DNA from: Elgaria multicarinata webbii
Lineage: Eukaryota; Chordata; Lepidosauria; Squamata; Anguidae
Direction of reading: 5' to 3'
NCBI RefSeq assembly: GCF_023053635.1
Contig: NC_086185.1
Span: forward strand, 11,034,501-11,098,500
DNA: 64,000 bases
Each line of letters begins with the position of its first letter. Positions within the stretch are counted from its first letter, which is position 1. The notes under the pieces were generated by a model. That model saw only the letters and a list, made by a program, of their open reading frames with translations, did no database searches and was not told the DNA's origin. Of the stretch, positions 1 through 11,479 are shown piece by piece. Both the position numbers and the translations under genes were made by a program.

Positions 1-592
1 ATAGAATCATAGAATAGCAGAGTTGGAAGGGGCCTACAAGGCCATCGAGTCCAACCCCCTGCTCAATGCAGGAATCCACCCTAAAGCATCCCTGACAGAT
101 GGTTGAATGCCTCTAGTGTGGGAGAGCCCACAACCTCCCTAGGTAACTGATTCCATTGTCGTACTGCTCTAATAGTCAGGAAGTTTTTCCTGATGTCCAG
201 CTGGAATCTGGCTTCCTTTAACTTGAGCCCATTATTCCGTGTCCTGCACTCTGGGAGGATCGAGAAGAGATCCTGGCCCTCCTCTGTGTGACAACCTTTC
301 AAGTATTTGAAGACTGCTCTCATGTCTCCCCTCAATCTTCTCTTCTCCAGGCTAAACATGCCCAGTTCTTTCAGTCTCTCTTCATAGGGCTTTGTTTCCA
401 GACCCCTGATCATCCTGGTTGCCCTCCTCTGAACACGCTCCAGCTTGTCTGCGTCCTTCTTGAATTGTGGTGCCCAGAACTGGACGCAATACTCTAGATG
501 AGGCCTAACCAGGGCTGAATAGAGAGGAACCAGTACCTCACGTGATTTGGAAGCTATACTTCTATTAAAGCAGCCCAAAATAGCATTTTCAT
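1..592 (-). mobile_element. CR1 LINE, 3' fragment
   Basis: The reverse strand finishes at the window edge with the CR1-type tail ATTCTATGATTCTAT. An open frame at 81-578 (165 codons) reads like the C-terminal part of CR1 ORF2 after the RT core, with [28 protein letters not shown] and [14 protein letters not shown]. The element is 5'-truncated near 590, as most CR1 copies are. It is a dead LINE fragment, not a host gene. Related copies lie near 22.7, 24, 25, 39 and 48 kb. Confidence 0.93.
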
Positions 593-1529
593 CCTATTCA
601 TCCTATTCCCTGACAACTCCCTTCCAAGGGACTCTCGGATTGCAGCCTTGGTCTCCTAAATGTTCATAAAAATTAGGAGGCTCAAAGCCATGTCTGGAAA
701 GAGGGCAACCCCTGTGCCTGACTACCACAATGCACCTGTCTGTCTGTCTATCTCTCTCTCTCCCCGCTGGTTTTTTATGACCAGCAAAGTCCACAAAGGA
801 GCCTTGCGCTGGAGCTGCTGTGATGAGTAAAAGTCTCACAGATGACCGGCTTTCCCACCGGAGTGCATCAAATGAAACAATGCTGGGCTATAATCCATAA
901 TCCATTATCTAATGTGTAACAGTTGTGCAACTGTGAATTTAAACCAAGACAGATGACTTTAGTATTGATCACCAAGTAATTGCCTGAGCTGGTCAAGATG
1001 AAATGGCACTGGGATCCCTTGAAGAAGGAAGGAACCATTCTTTCCATCAAGACCATGCCTCAGCAATATTGACGTTTCTGCCCTGGCACATCTATGTACA
1101 GGTTGGGTTTCCCCCCCCCCCCATTTTTTTATTATTATTATTGCAATTTATTTTAAGAGTATACAAAGGCTGCTAACCTGGCTGCCATCATATGCAGAGG
1201 CAGCTTGGGGAAGAATTGAATAGCTACTCACTTTAGCTCTCAGATTTAGCTTTTTGTACCCTCATCAAACCAATATGCTATTTGGATCCAGAACCCTATC
1301 CATGCACTCATACGAACTTCAGATACTAAAGGAAGAATCCTATGGACCCTATTCTGGGGGGCCCATAGGAGACTTATGGGCCCAACCTCAAATTCCTTTG
1401 GATCTGAGGTTGGAGACAGTGCTTCAACCTTGGGGCTGGGAATATGGACTCCCACCACCACCACAGCTGGTGTAGAGAGAATCATGCCAGCTACCTCTCC
1501 GAAGTACCCACAAAACCCCTGAACCCAAC
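593..1529. other. Intergenic, no gene seen
   Basis: No coding exon is supported. The stretch holds a short CTGT/CTCT-rich run near 735-770 and a C-run followed by TTA repeats near 1110-1142. The rest is unique-looking sequence that I cannot place. Confidence 0.6.
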
Positions 1530-1965
1530 TGTGAAGGCTGAGGCCTGGCGTTTTCTATTGGGAGGGGGGGTATCCCTTAGGGGAGTAGTTTCATTTCTCT
1601 AGCTAAGGCGCATTCCCCCATTTAAGTTTCATTTCTCCTGTTAAGTTTCATTTCCTCAAAATGGAAAAGTTTCTGTTTGAGGGGAAGAGGGCATAAAAGA
1701 GGGAGAGGAAAAGACCAGAACCATAAAAAGAACCAGAACCAAAGACCAGAGCCAGGGAAAGACCAGAGCTTACGGAAGGAGCAAAAAGGGGCAGCTTAGG
1801 GTAAAAGGATTTGCGTTCCTTAAACTTTTATTTTCCTTTAATGTCTTTGAATCACTCAGCTGTATTGATTAAATACCTTTGGTTGTAAATTGCTTGTTTT
1901 ACTCTACTAGTAAACTTCTGTGTTACACCTAAACTGTTTGAAGTGTCATTCACTCCACGTCTACA
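1530..1965 (+). mobile_element. LTR-like segment of a retroelement
   Basis: The segment starts TGTGAAGG and ends GTCTACA, has a TATA-like CATAAAAG near 1692, and is followed by a leader-like stretch to about 2180. Part of the end plus leader recurs near 42.7 kb, so this is a dispersed repeat. It is best read as one LTR with some adjoining internal sequence of an endogenous LTR element. Family and left boundary are uncertain, and it is a fossil. Confidence 0.4.
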
Positions 1966-2180
1966 GCTGAAACCCTACATTACTAGGAAGGTGAAGGTAA
2001 AAAGAAGGAAGATGGGACTCTTAAGAAGGCAAGAGATCTTTAAGGAGTTGCTCAGGGGGTCCAGGTCAGAGAAGGACCTTTGACAGTGGGACACTGAGAA
2101 AGGTCTCAGAAAGAACAACCTGCCCTGAAGGGGTAGGAGAATAAAGATTGAGGAGATCAGATCAGTCCCCCTAACACATT
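1966..2180 (+). mobile_element. Leader-like sequence next to the LTR
   Basis: This stretch shares the segment TTGCTCAGGGGGTCCA and its surroundings with 42710-42860. The match continues across the proposed LTR end, which suggests both copies are LTR end plus internal leader of one family. No gene is readable in it. Confidence 0.35.
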
Positions 2181-2689
2181 GTATAGTTTTTGTAGGAAGG
2201 TGAAAACATTATTATTATTTGTGTTATGGAAAAATAACTGATTTCTCACTACTCCCTTCACCCATCTCTTCTCTCCAGTCCTTCTTCCAAGATCCGTCAT
2301 TTCCCTTTCCCAAAATGCCACCCTTGGGTGATTTCTAAGTGATTTAGATGAGTAGAATAGACCCCCTACTCCCAGGTAGGAGAGAAAAGTCCCATTTACC
2401 TATTTGGGTAAGGTCGCTTACTCAGGGGTAAGGACGAGCCCTGGCTGCTGGTTAAATCACCAGGTGCTTGACACACACACACACACCTCTTATTTCCTTT
2501 CCCCACAGCTCAGTGGGAAACCAGGGAGAGAAATAAGAGGTGGGACGTTCGCCCATCAAAAGGAATGTCAGGCGCCAAGGGAGGGTGAAGCAGGAAGGTT
2601 TCTGCCAGGTAGGCAAGGTGGGACAGGAATGTCCCAGGGGACATTGCGAGGGGGGGGAGCCAGGGAGGGAGTGGTGGACAGGGATTAGT
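2181..2689. other. Intergenic, no gene seen
   Basis: The stretch contains a short CA run near 2470 and G-rich sequence near 2640. It may include the left part of the LTR that follows, but I could not fix a boundary. Confidence 0.5.
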
Positions 2690-3053
2690 TAAAGCCAATG
2701 GAATACGTGGCAGGAAGGTCCCAGGATTCATCACTAAGGGAATCATATGATAATGGAGTTTGCAAAGTCAATAGGGTCTCTCACCCATCTGGGCATGTCA
2801 AGAAAACAGGGAGGAGGATCAGCTGTGACGATCTGAGCAAGAAACCAATTATTTGCATACAATGTTTCCCCCCTGTATAAAATGAAACGTAAACTTCTGT
2901 TCCGGGCCTTTTCCCTTACATTGACAAGGGAGAGGGACCTTTGTACAAAGAGATTTTTGGTACCTGAGGTGGAAATAAACTTTCCTTTTGAAACTGCATC
3001 CGGATGCCTTTTTATTTGATTTAATTGGGTTGGAATCCACAATTTTTCTAACA
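2690..3053 (+). mobile_element. Probable solo LTR
   Basis: The order is that of a retroviral-type LTR: a CCAAT box at 2845-2849, an octamer ATTTGCAT at 2851-2858, a TATA box (TATAAAA) at 2876-2882, a poly(A) signal AATAAA at 2974-2979, and a terminal ...CTAACA ending at 3053. The left end is uncertain and could lie as far left as about 2566. No internal genes are adjacent. It is an old copy and the family is not assigned. Confidence 0.5.
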
Positions 3054-4060
3054 TTTGCAAAAGCATTTTGTCCAATTCCGCAGAAGATGCTACAGAGTAT
3101 TCCTGAAGAAGGTGCTACAGCATCCATTAATTTGTTTGTTTTAGGTGACAGATTTAAGTAGGCTGTCTGTTGCCTGGAGTGCCATACTGCTGAGAAGTTA
3201 TCTGAGAATTTGATTTGATAAGGCAGAAATTCCTGTTGGCAGCCCTTGGCATCTCTGATGCTATTTGTGTCTGCTTGTGACGGCTAGTGTGGGTGGCAGA
3301 GCAGAAGGGAGCCACTTTTAAGATCAAATGTACCTTGCAGCCAATGCAGGTGTAATGCAGAGCATGATGTCATAACATCTTTAGCACGCAGGGAAATTAA
3401 ATGCACATTCCCACCCACAACAAAAGAGGTCTTTGCCATCTTTCTCGCATGATTCAAGACTTTAGAGGACTAAACTAGATTCTGTCTTTCGTTTTAGGAA
3501 AGAAAATATGATAAAGACTTTTGCCATTTGGGGAAAATAAGAGTCAGTTGTGTTATTGTTTTACAGCTGCAATGAAACACCGAAAGACATACCCTAGCTG
3601 TTTGTTACAAGCCAGTGTGTTCCTGTTTCATCAGCATGGATAAATTGAGCTGTGCATCCTATTTTCAAAAGTAATTTCAAAAATGTTTATAAAAGGACAC
3701 TGGATCACAACACAATGATGATTTGCTTTCTTTGGAACTGTGCGATGTTGATTCTGCAGAAATCACGGCATTAAATGAGATGATAAAAAGTCCTTTATAT
3801 GGAGAGTGAATTAATGCTAGAGGGAACCATGATTGAGAAACCTTTGTAAGCTCAGTGCTAAATCATGCCAGATGCCTCCACATATAAAGTAGGCAATTCA
3901 CAGCAGAAATTCAACCCCAACACATGGAGGGCTGTGGGGCCAGGCAGTGGGGCCAGGACCAGGGCCAGCAAACACTTCCCCACTCTCCAGTCCTAAAGTG
4001 AAGGCTGGAAGGGAGGGACACACATGAAATTGACATGAGCCCTAGGGACAGACAAATGTG
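3054..4060. other. Intergenic, unique-looking sequence
   Basis: About 1 kb with no recognisable repeat and no long open frame. The moderate base composition and lack of repeat motifs would suit conserved non-coding DNA, but nothing in the sequence itself shows a function. Confidence 0.45.
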
Positions 4061-4300
4061 TCAATTTCACTCTCTCCGGTTCTCATTTTTCCAATTTTTG
4101 AGAATTTTTTAAAAGCTTCACATGGGAATTCATATGCATTTTTCCTCATATTGCTTCAAATACATGCATTTTTATATACAATTTTGCCCAATAGACACTG
4201 TTTTGCAATCAGTCTCCTAATGTAATGCCTTTTTGAGTATTACCTTACTAATATCACATATTTCTGTTGTTATTATTATTATTATTATTATTATTAGAGC
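4060..4300. mobile_element. DNA-element fragment with ATGCATTTTT sub-repeats
   Basis: Repeated short blocks of the form ATGCATTTTT...CTAATGTAATGCC occur here and again near 39.65-39.80 kb. That pattern suggests a dispersed non-autonomous element with internal tandem sub-units. An ATT microsatellite follows at about 4272-4297. Ends are not defined. Confidence 0.35.
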
Positions 4301-4579
4301 GCTCCATTGCAAAATTCAGAGAAGTGTAAATTCTGAATTCTCCCTCCACCCTTGTGCACTGCAGCCCCCAACCCTTTCCCCCCATTAATTAGAGAAAAAA
4401 ACTTGAACATGCTTCTCAGTCGTATGTCTACTTTGGCACTGCCTTGTAGTTAAACACACACACACACATACATGAAAGGATACAGGGAGAGAAAAAACAG
4501 TTATTGGTAAAGGAGTCCACGATAGTCCACTTTATCATCAACTCCTGTACCTTCATTTTTTCCTTCTTTTCCACCTAAC

Positions 4580-5152
4580 TGTCGTGACTAGGCCTGTATC
4601 CCTTAGGCTGGGGGGAGGAGTTTCAGGTGATCAATCAGAATCAGATTCTGAAACAGAAGACACAACGCCAGAAATGTACCAGCCTACATGGGAAGTGGAG
4701 GAGGTGATTCTCACGGGCTCTTCACCAGCTGTGGATGAACCTTCACCAGACCTTATCACTGAAAATGTTAACAACACACGTTCTGTGAGAAATCAGTATT
4801 ATTCAGAGGGGGAGGGCATTTCAGGGCTAGCTGATCCTAGAGTCCACCACAGACTCAAATGGGCAGAGCTAAAGGAAGGCGAGAGAAGGTCTGCCCAGCT
4901 AGCTTCTCACCAAAAGCTTCTTCAGAACCAGCCTCCTTGAAGTTAAAGCATTCTGGGAAAAGGCTTTCCCTTTTTCTGAAAAGGACAATTGCCTCATTTA
5001 GTTCACATAGTTTTGCCTAGAAGAAAGTTCCTCGAGGTTAGACTCTCTTCAGGTGGGAAGAGATGTTTATTGCCTGAATAAAGCTTTGTGGATTACATGG
5101 CAGACCTCTTCATTGTCTCCCAATAAGGTGGGAGGTTTTGAGAAACACAACA
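4580..5152 (+). mobile_element. Solo LTR, family with ATG at its fifth base (copy 1)
   Basis: Starts TGTCGTGAC and ends AAACACAACA. It is flanked by CTAAC (4575-4579) and CTGAC (5153-5157), a 5-bp target duplication with one difference. It matches the LTRs at 30.5, 32.2 and 40.8 kb, and carries an AATAAA near its 3' end followed by a short R/U5-like part. An acidic, serine-rich open frame (GDQSESDSETEDTTPE) runs through most of it. This is the most diverged of the four copies, so probably the oldest. A Gypsy-type or class III ERV-type origin would fit the 5-bp duplication. Confidence 0.75.
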
Positions 5153-5234
5153 CTGACAATGTAATTCCACCATGTAGAGCCCATGCTCAAACTGAAATGG
5201 GCCTGACGGCTCAAGTGCTCTACTCAAGTGGCCT

Positions 5235-5632
5235 ACTCCAGGCTTTCGAGGGTCCTTGGTCCAGACCCCCTCAACGCTCCCCTCCTTCAGTAAGTCTACT
5301 TCCTCACCACCATTTTCAGCTGCTGCAATTGCTTCTCATCCGCTTTTTCATCATTGCTACCATTTGCTTGCTGGGCAGGCAGAGATCAAGTAAACAGTGG
5401 CATCTACTGATGTTCCTCCCTCTCACCACCATCATTGTCTGGTAGAGAGACTTCCGGTGAAGAAGCAACGGTGGACTGAAGCACCACCATCATTGTCTGA
5501 GCCAAAGTCTGAAGAAGATAAAGAGAGAGGTCGCAGTGGTGATGAGGACAAGTAACTCTAGGAGGCTCTTGTTAGTGGGCCCTTGCTGGGACATGGGCCC
5601 AACCATGCCTGCCCTTGATACCAGCCCTGGCT
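5235..5632 (-). mobile_element. hAT-like non-autonomous element (CAGGGCTGGT family)
   Basis: Ends with ACCAGCCCTG, the inverse of a hAT-type CAGGGCTGGT terminus. It is collinear with 14170-14410 and with 34550-35115: all share a cytosine-rich first part, a CCAxCATCATTGTCTG-like block and a final AACCATGCCT...CCAGCCCTG block. No transposase frame is present, and the left end is approximate. Confidence 0.5.
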
Positions 5633-6851
5633 CCATCCCTCTTTCTTCTGTGATGGCCTCTGAGCTACTCTTTCGGAAGGCGGCCAGAGGATAATTCAGG
5701 AGGATAATTTAGCTAATCTGCATGTGTGACTTCTGGATTTCATGTTAGTGTTGCCAGTGCAATGTAGCACATCTCTGATTTGCCTCTTTGGGTGCACAGA
5801 AGGGTTGGAAGCCAGCAACCTGCCATGGTTGGCACTGTACGTTCAAAGATCAGTGGGGTCCTTGCTGTCTCTGTGACTGGAAATTGCCAGATCTACCCAT
5901 TCTCATCCTAAATGACTGCTGGAACCTTTTTCAAGCTCTTCCATCCATCTTGTGCTAACACATTAAAGATGTGTTACTTTAATTAGAACTTGAGAGACTA
6001 AGTAGGTGCCTACATTATTTATACTGCAATATGATTGGGATGAGTTTTGGCAGTAACATCAGATACTCAGGCATGGGGCGGGAAGAAAGAAAACATCTCT
6101 GCCAAAATGGGTTTTAAATGTCAAGCAGGGATTATATTTGTGAGCACTGTTAAACAACTAGCTTGATACATAAAGCCCAGCCCAGAAGTTCAATCTTTCA
6201 ATTACACTTTTCTTTAATGCAATCAACTGGTGGCAGAAAAAAAAGTAGCACAAACCAGAGAGAAAAAAAATCACCATGGCTACAAAGGTAACTTTCCAAC
6301 ACAGGCCAGGCCTTAGTGAGTGTGTGAATTATTTTTGTTAATTCCTTTCTAGTGAAATTGACTCCTTGCAAACATCAGTAAGTAGGTGCTGAAGGAAACC
6401 CTGTCCAATGACAATTATCACTGGGCCAGATTGGATGATACCAGCACCTGAATCTGTCTGGTACCCATGGTGAGGAATATAACCCAACAAGAATTCTGTT
6501 GGATCAGAGTCACCAAGCTTTTGGGGTTGGTGCACACATTAAGAATTTTAAGAGAAACTTGTGGGTTCTCTTGCAAAATGGATGCCATGGAGGGAGGCTT
6601 GCCCATTCATATAATGGCTGCCATATTGGGCATGGCTGGTCACAAGACACTCACTTCCTTGAAGGCAAACTGGTGAGACTTTAAAGAAAGGAACTTTCCC
6701 AAGAACCTCATTACAAGGAAGAAATGGGGTCTGAGCTCTAAAATAAAAAAATCATTCTTCGAGGGAACCCCCCTCCAAAAGATGGCACTGGAGGACACTG
6801 GTCTGCTACATTGCCTTCAACTTGGACGCCACTGTGAAAACGACTTTCTTT
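5633..6851. other. Intergenic, no gene seen
   Basis: No repeat family or coding exon is recognised. The small open frames at 6338-6684 overlap each other on both strands and show no protein motif. Confidence 0.5.
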
Positions 6852-7440
6852 AATTTATTAATTTCATTTTTATACCTCCCAATAGCGAAAGCTCTCTGGG
6901 CAGTTTACAAAAATTACAACCATGGAAACCATTCAAAACATAAAACAAACAGTATGAAAGCATAATATAAAATACAATATAAAAACACAACCAGGATAAA
7001 ATCGAGCAACAATGCAGAATTTAATACAGATTTAAAACACAAAGTTAAAACAGGAAAGTTAAAATTAAGCTAGTAGACTGTTAAAATGCTGAGAAAATAA
7101 AAAGGTCTTCACCTGGCGTCTAAAATTTTAAAATACCCTCTTCTTTTTTAAAAAATATAATAAAATAAAGTACATTAAAAACAGTAAAACATTAACTACA
7201 CAATTGTAAAGGTTGAATTAAAAAGGTGTGTCTTCACACCTTCTCTAAAAGCCAAGAGAGTAGCAGCCAATCATAGTTCTTGAAGATGTGTATTCCACGG
7301 TTTGGAAGTGACAGAAGAAGAAGAAGACCTTTCAGACGGCCATGACAGATGGCCCTCTTGGAACAACAGTGCCCTCAAAAGCCATAGGGAAAGGTGTCCC
7401 ATTTGGTTTCGGACTGTGCCCAGTGATATTTAGGAAGCTC
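6852..7440 (-). mobile_element. L2-type LINE 3' part
   Basis: Collinear with the better-preserved L2 copy at 11437-11995. It opens (plus strand) with TTTTTATACCTCCCAATAGC, then an A-rich 3' UTR, then the AAGGTCTTCACCTGGCGTCT block that encodes the inverse of the ORF end. From 7215 the text resembles the KTHLF/AFSVVA-type C-terminal region of L2-clade ORF2. It is heavily decayed. Confidence 0.6.
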
Positions 7441-8884
7441 ATCATTCATAGATATATGGAACGAGGAAGAATACAGAGAGAATCATTTTGTTTCAATATG
7501 TGACACTTTGAGAGGGATGCAACCCTTTTGTACATCAGTTCCACTTTTCAGTTTCTACTGAAACTCAACCCTATTGTGACACTTAATTCTTTTCTTTTCT
7601 TTTTAAATACCAATCTGTTTCATCGTTTAGCTTTGGTTTTTATCCTGAGAATATTTTAATATATTTGTGTGTGTGTGTTTAAAGAAGGAAAAAAACCAGA
7701 GTCAGGAATTGATTTGCTGTGTTTCTTAGCTGTTCTGACTGTATGTTCACCGTATGGAACATCGACCCCGACGTTAGTCACAGAGCTGACTGCACATGTG
7801 AATCAATTTCAGTTTGTACAAATTGAAAAACGCTTCCCTCAGAAACACATTTGAAGTAATCGCTGGGTTATGAAGCGAAGTAATTGGGGCCAATGGTGAC
7901 ATTAAAACATCATATACGCTTAATGCTTGCAAGCGGCCAGCTATTCCTTCTGCTGAAAGAAAAAGAAAATCTTATGTTCTCGGGAGTTGTAGATTTTCAG
8001 AGACTACTGGAATCAAAACCGTGTGGTTGGTTGGCAGGTTGCTACTTGGGCAAAGGAGAGGCAATTGTTTCATGAACTTCTTCCCCAATCAGCTTGCTTT
8101 GCCGCAGTTCCAAAAATCAACAAAGTAATTGAGAAATGAAAGGAACCAATTTAACTGATGAAGAATTTCCGAGCCTGCCTGTCTGCATAGGAAAAGCTGA
8201 TCCTGTTTTATTTTAAATACTCCTACCCATCAGGAGCAATAAGGCAGCTGAACATCTGAATAAAACAAGTGTATAAAAAGATTTATATATATAAAATTTT
8301 TATTTATTTTTAAATTGTAACCAAAGAGTGATCAGTCCCCTAACAATTGATGTCTAAACAGCTGTTATATCAGAGTAAGAAAAATTAATTAATACAATTT
8401 TAGGGGGGGAAGCAATACAAAAAAAGGAGAGAAAAGGGAGAAAGAAAAATAGAAATAACTAATTAAACAAATATACTACCGTAATTAATAAATGTCCTGT
8501 ATGGTCTTCATTTGTTCTTATAATGTCCAAATGCTCAAAGTTGAAGCAAGCATATATTGATGTACGTCCGGTTGTGATGGATGTTGAATAAATCTCCACC
8601 ATATCGCATAAAAAGATAGTGATGTAAAGGTCATAAAGACAACAGTGAAACAGCCATTGCAGGGCAGCAATAAAATGACAGAATTGGGTAGAGATGTAGA
8701 GGATGGGATCCAGTCTTGTGTGAGAGCAGTCTCCCACCCCCTTTTGCCTACTGCTATCCCCTCCCTGAATAATCCCTCTCTGGAGGGTCAGGAAAGCCCT
8801 GGGTTGTGGGATAGGTGCTACGGTGGGTGGGACGAATTCAGTGGAAGATGCTTGCACAAGTAGGACATTCCCTATTTTTTAAAT
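7441..8884. other. Intergenic, no gene seen
   Basis: AT-rich, unique-looking DNA. There is a short AT-alternating run near 8285-8300. The 132-codon open frame at 8459-8857 (minus) has no recognisable domain and an unremarkable composition. Confidence 0.5.
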
Positions 8885-9090
8885 TACATTTATATTCTGC
8901 CTTTTCCCTCTTTCAAGGAACCAAGGTGGCCTACATGGTCCTCCTCCTCCTCTCCATTTCTCATCCTCACAACAACCCTGTGAGATAGGATAGGCTGGAA
9001 GTCAATGACTGGCCCAAAGCCAGCCCAGTGAGCTTCATGGCCAAGTGGGGACTAGAACCTGGACCTTCCAGGCTCCAGTCTAACACTCCT
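8885..9090 (-). mobile_element. MIR/CORE-like SINE
   Basis: Reading the reverse strand gives a tRNA-like head with the B-box region GGTTCTAGTCCCC, then ACTGGGC...GGCCAGTCATTGACT, then CCTATCTCACAGGGTTGTTG and TGAGGATGAGAAATGG. This is the typical body of reptile MIR-type SINEs. The A-box end is worn. Confidence 0.75.
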
Positions 9091-9104
9091 ATGGAACTGC
9101 TCGT

Positions 9105-9590
9105 GACATCTGGGACAGTTTAGTTTAGAAAAGAGTTGAGTAAGGGGAGAGATGATAGAGGTGTACAAAATCATGCATGGTGTGGAGAATGTGGAGAGGG
9201 ATGGAGAGGGAGACTTTTTTCTCTATATCGATACTAGAACCCAATGGAGTCATCTCATGCAATTGGTTGGTGGGAGATTCTGGACAGATAAAAGAAAGTA
9301 CTTATTCAGACAGCATATAGTTAAACTATGGTGCAACGATGGCCACCAATTTGGATGGCTTTAAAAGGGGATTGGACAATGGCTACTAGTCCTGATGGCT
9401 ACGTGCTACCTCCAGTATCAGAGGCAGTATGCCCATGAACACTAGTTGCTGGGGAACATGGGCACTTGTGTCCTCCTTGTGGGTTTCCCCTGGGCAGCTG
9501 GTGGGCCACTGTGTGAACAGAATGCTGAACTAGACAAACCCTTGTTCTGAACCAGCATGGCTTTTCTTGTGTTCTTATGCTCTTATTACA
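9105..9590 (+). mobile_element. CR1/L2-like LINE tail (GTTCTTATG family)
   Basis: Encodes RGEMIEVYKIMHGVENVE, then LVGGRFWTDKRKYLF, and then runs through a 3' UTR with GCTGGGGAACATGGGC to a tail ending CTTATGCTCTTAT. The same layout recurs at 50540, 52365, 53485 (minus) and 55268 (minus). It is the last part of a non-LTR retrotransposon ORF2 plus 3' UTR. Confidence 0.8.
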
Positions 9591-9899
9591 TCTAGTTACA
9601 TTTCAGGCATGCTCCATTATGCATATAATTCGAAAGGCAGAGCCTGCACCTTCAGGAGGAACATACATGCTGCCTCCATCAAGGACTCTCGCGACGGCCT
9701 TATTCTTCACACACACACATGGATAAAAGAGGCAAGGCAGGGACTGAGCAGTGACTCAGAATGAATCAGGGGTTGGCTGGCAATGAATGGCAACGTTCAC
9801 TGATTATAAATGGGAGACGAGCCGGTGGAACAGAGAGCCATTTCGAAAACACACGGCACTGTAGAGCGCATTGTTATAATCGCACACATCATATTCATC

Positions 9900-9990
9900 T
9901 CCGACAGCTGCATGGAGCATTTTATTATTATTTTATTATTATTTATTTATATAGCACCATCAATGTACATGTATTAAGAGGACTGCTAAT
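9900..9990 (-). mobile_element. L2-type LINE 3' end, short
   Basis: A TTATTATTTAT run followed by TATAGCACCATCAATGTACA is the inverse of the tail seen at 47.85 kb (TACATTGATGGTGCTATATA). Only the terminal bases of the element remain. Confidence 0.55.
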
Positions 9991-10123
9991 ACTAAAATAG
10001 TCACCCTACCTCACCCCATTTTCTTCCTTCACATTTCACTTTACGGAGAGTTTGGAAAAGAGGTCATCAGAGACGTTGCATGCAAGGGAATAGCCCCGAA
10101 CCTCCCCCTCCCAATTCCTAGGG

Positions 10124-10443
10124 TAGGGTGACCCTATGGAAAAAAGGACAGGGCTCCTGTATCTTTAACAGTTGTATTGAAAGGGGGATTTCAGCAGGTG
10201 TCATTTGTAGGCAAGCAGCACCTGGTGAAATTCCCTCTTCATCACAACAGTTAAAGCTGCAGGAGCCCTGCCCTCTTTTGTATCTGGTCAAGTGGGCACA
10301 GTTCCTGCAGCTTTCACTGTTGTGATGAAGAGAGAATTGCAGCAGGTGCTGCATGCATACAAATGACACCTGCTAAAATTCCCTTTTCAATACAACTGTT
10401 AAAGATGCAGGAGCCCTGTCCTCCTTTCCATAGGGTCATCCTA
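10124..10443. mobile_element. Nested-palindrome DNA element, copy 1 (complete)
   Basis: A 320-bp element with near-perfect inverted ends TAGGGTGACCCTATGGAAA. It is flanked by TCCTAGGG and CCCTAGGG (8 bp, one difference). Each half is itself an inverted repeat, so one unit of roughly 80 bp (GGACAGGGCTCCTG, TTTAACAGTTG, CAGCAGGTG) appears four times in alternating orientation. No protein is encoded; the open frames on both strands mirror each other. The 8-bp-like duplication suggests a hAT-type mobilising enzyme, which is an inference. Confidence 0.8.
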
Positions 10444-10639
10444 CCCTAGGGAAAACTAGCCACTTGATCCATGTCCTTCCCTGCAAGGCTCCACTGCTAG
10501 CTCCCACTCATGTTAAGTTAGACTTTTCCCTCCTTCCGTCTCTGTCATTCTCTCTCTTTCTCGTTGTAGAACTAAGGAAGAGGCAATCCCAAAGAACCAG
10601 AAGGAGATGAGCATGCAAAGCATTACAAAGGAAACAGTT

Positions 10640-10753
10640 TTATGCATTTTATTGTGATTTTTTATTTAATGTTGTTCCCTGCCTCGATCCAGAGGGAGGG
10701 GAGGGTAAGAAAAAAATATTCTATTCTATTCTATTCTATTCTATTCTATTCTA
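10640..10753 (+). mobile_element. L2-type LINE tail with TATTC microsatellite
   Basis: GTTGTTCCCTGCCTCGATCC followed by AGAGGGAGGGGAGGGTAAG is the usual L2-like terminal sequence, comparable with 31580-31630. It is extended by a pure TATTC repeat at about 10717-10753, grown from the LINE tail. Confidence 0.6.
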
Positions 10754-11436
10754 AACACCTCAGGATGCAAAATAGGTGTATTGCCAAGAAGCTGGCACAT
10801 TTCAGCATGTCCTTTATTTTTAGACCTTCTTCAGGGGGCTGTGCAACATCAATAATAAAACAGAATACAATGAAACAACACATAGTATTAAGGCTTTTTT
10901 TTTCCAGAGTAGGTTAATTAAACACATTGCCACAAGGGCCTATGGCATATATATTGGAATTAAAAACCTTACAAATATGACAGGTTGCCACTAAGGCCTA
11001 TGCATATGCATTCGTGTTTAAAAAGATCTTATAAATTGGGCATATTGCAAAGGTATAACATCAAGTCCTTAGTTACTAGAAAGAAGTGTCTGCAGAATTT
11101 CTTCCAGCAGAAAAAGGTCTTCTCCTGTATTAATCTATTGGTGATTGAAAACTCCTCAAATTCATTCTTATATTCTTTTTTCTGGGCTCTGTTGGGTGGT
11201 TCCATGTAGTTCGGGACTTCCTGTTGGGAGGAAGCTCAACCCTGAAAAATGGCAACTCAAGCAGGGACTGCAATAAAATATTGCAGTATGGATGGTTCCT
11301 GGTTAGGTTGCCTGCAAAATAGCCAGCCATGCCCTCTTCTAGAGTACTCCATGCCATTTTACATCCCCCCCTACAGTTTCCATTCCTACCCTCCAATACT
11401 CAGCTGTTTGTCAGTGATCTTGCTCAGTCCTGACTG
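10754..11436. other. Intergenic, no gene seen
   Basis: No recognised repeat and no supported exon. A TTTA microsatellite begins at its right edge. Confidence 0.45.
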
Positions 11437-11440
11437 GGGT

Positions 11441-11479
<39 letters not shown>

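Noticed and set aside
4584-4940. 118-codon acidic frame as a host gene
   Set aside because: It lies inside a solo LTR that has three relatives in the window; treated as part of that fossil element.
8459-8857. 132-codon reverse frame as a gene
   Set aside because: No recognisable motif and no supporting splice sites or repeats; a frame of this length is expected by chance in 64 kb.
10118-10369. Overlapping frames on both strands with similar peptides (QGSCIFNSC, GEIPSSSQQ)
   Set aside because: They arise from the palindrome: each strand reads the same repeated unit. No protein family matches.
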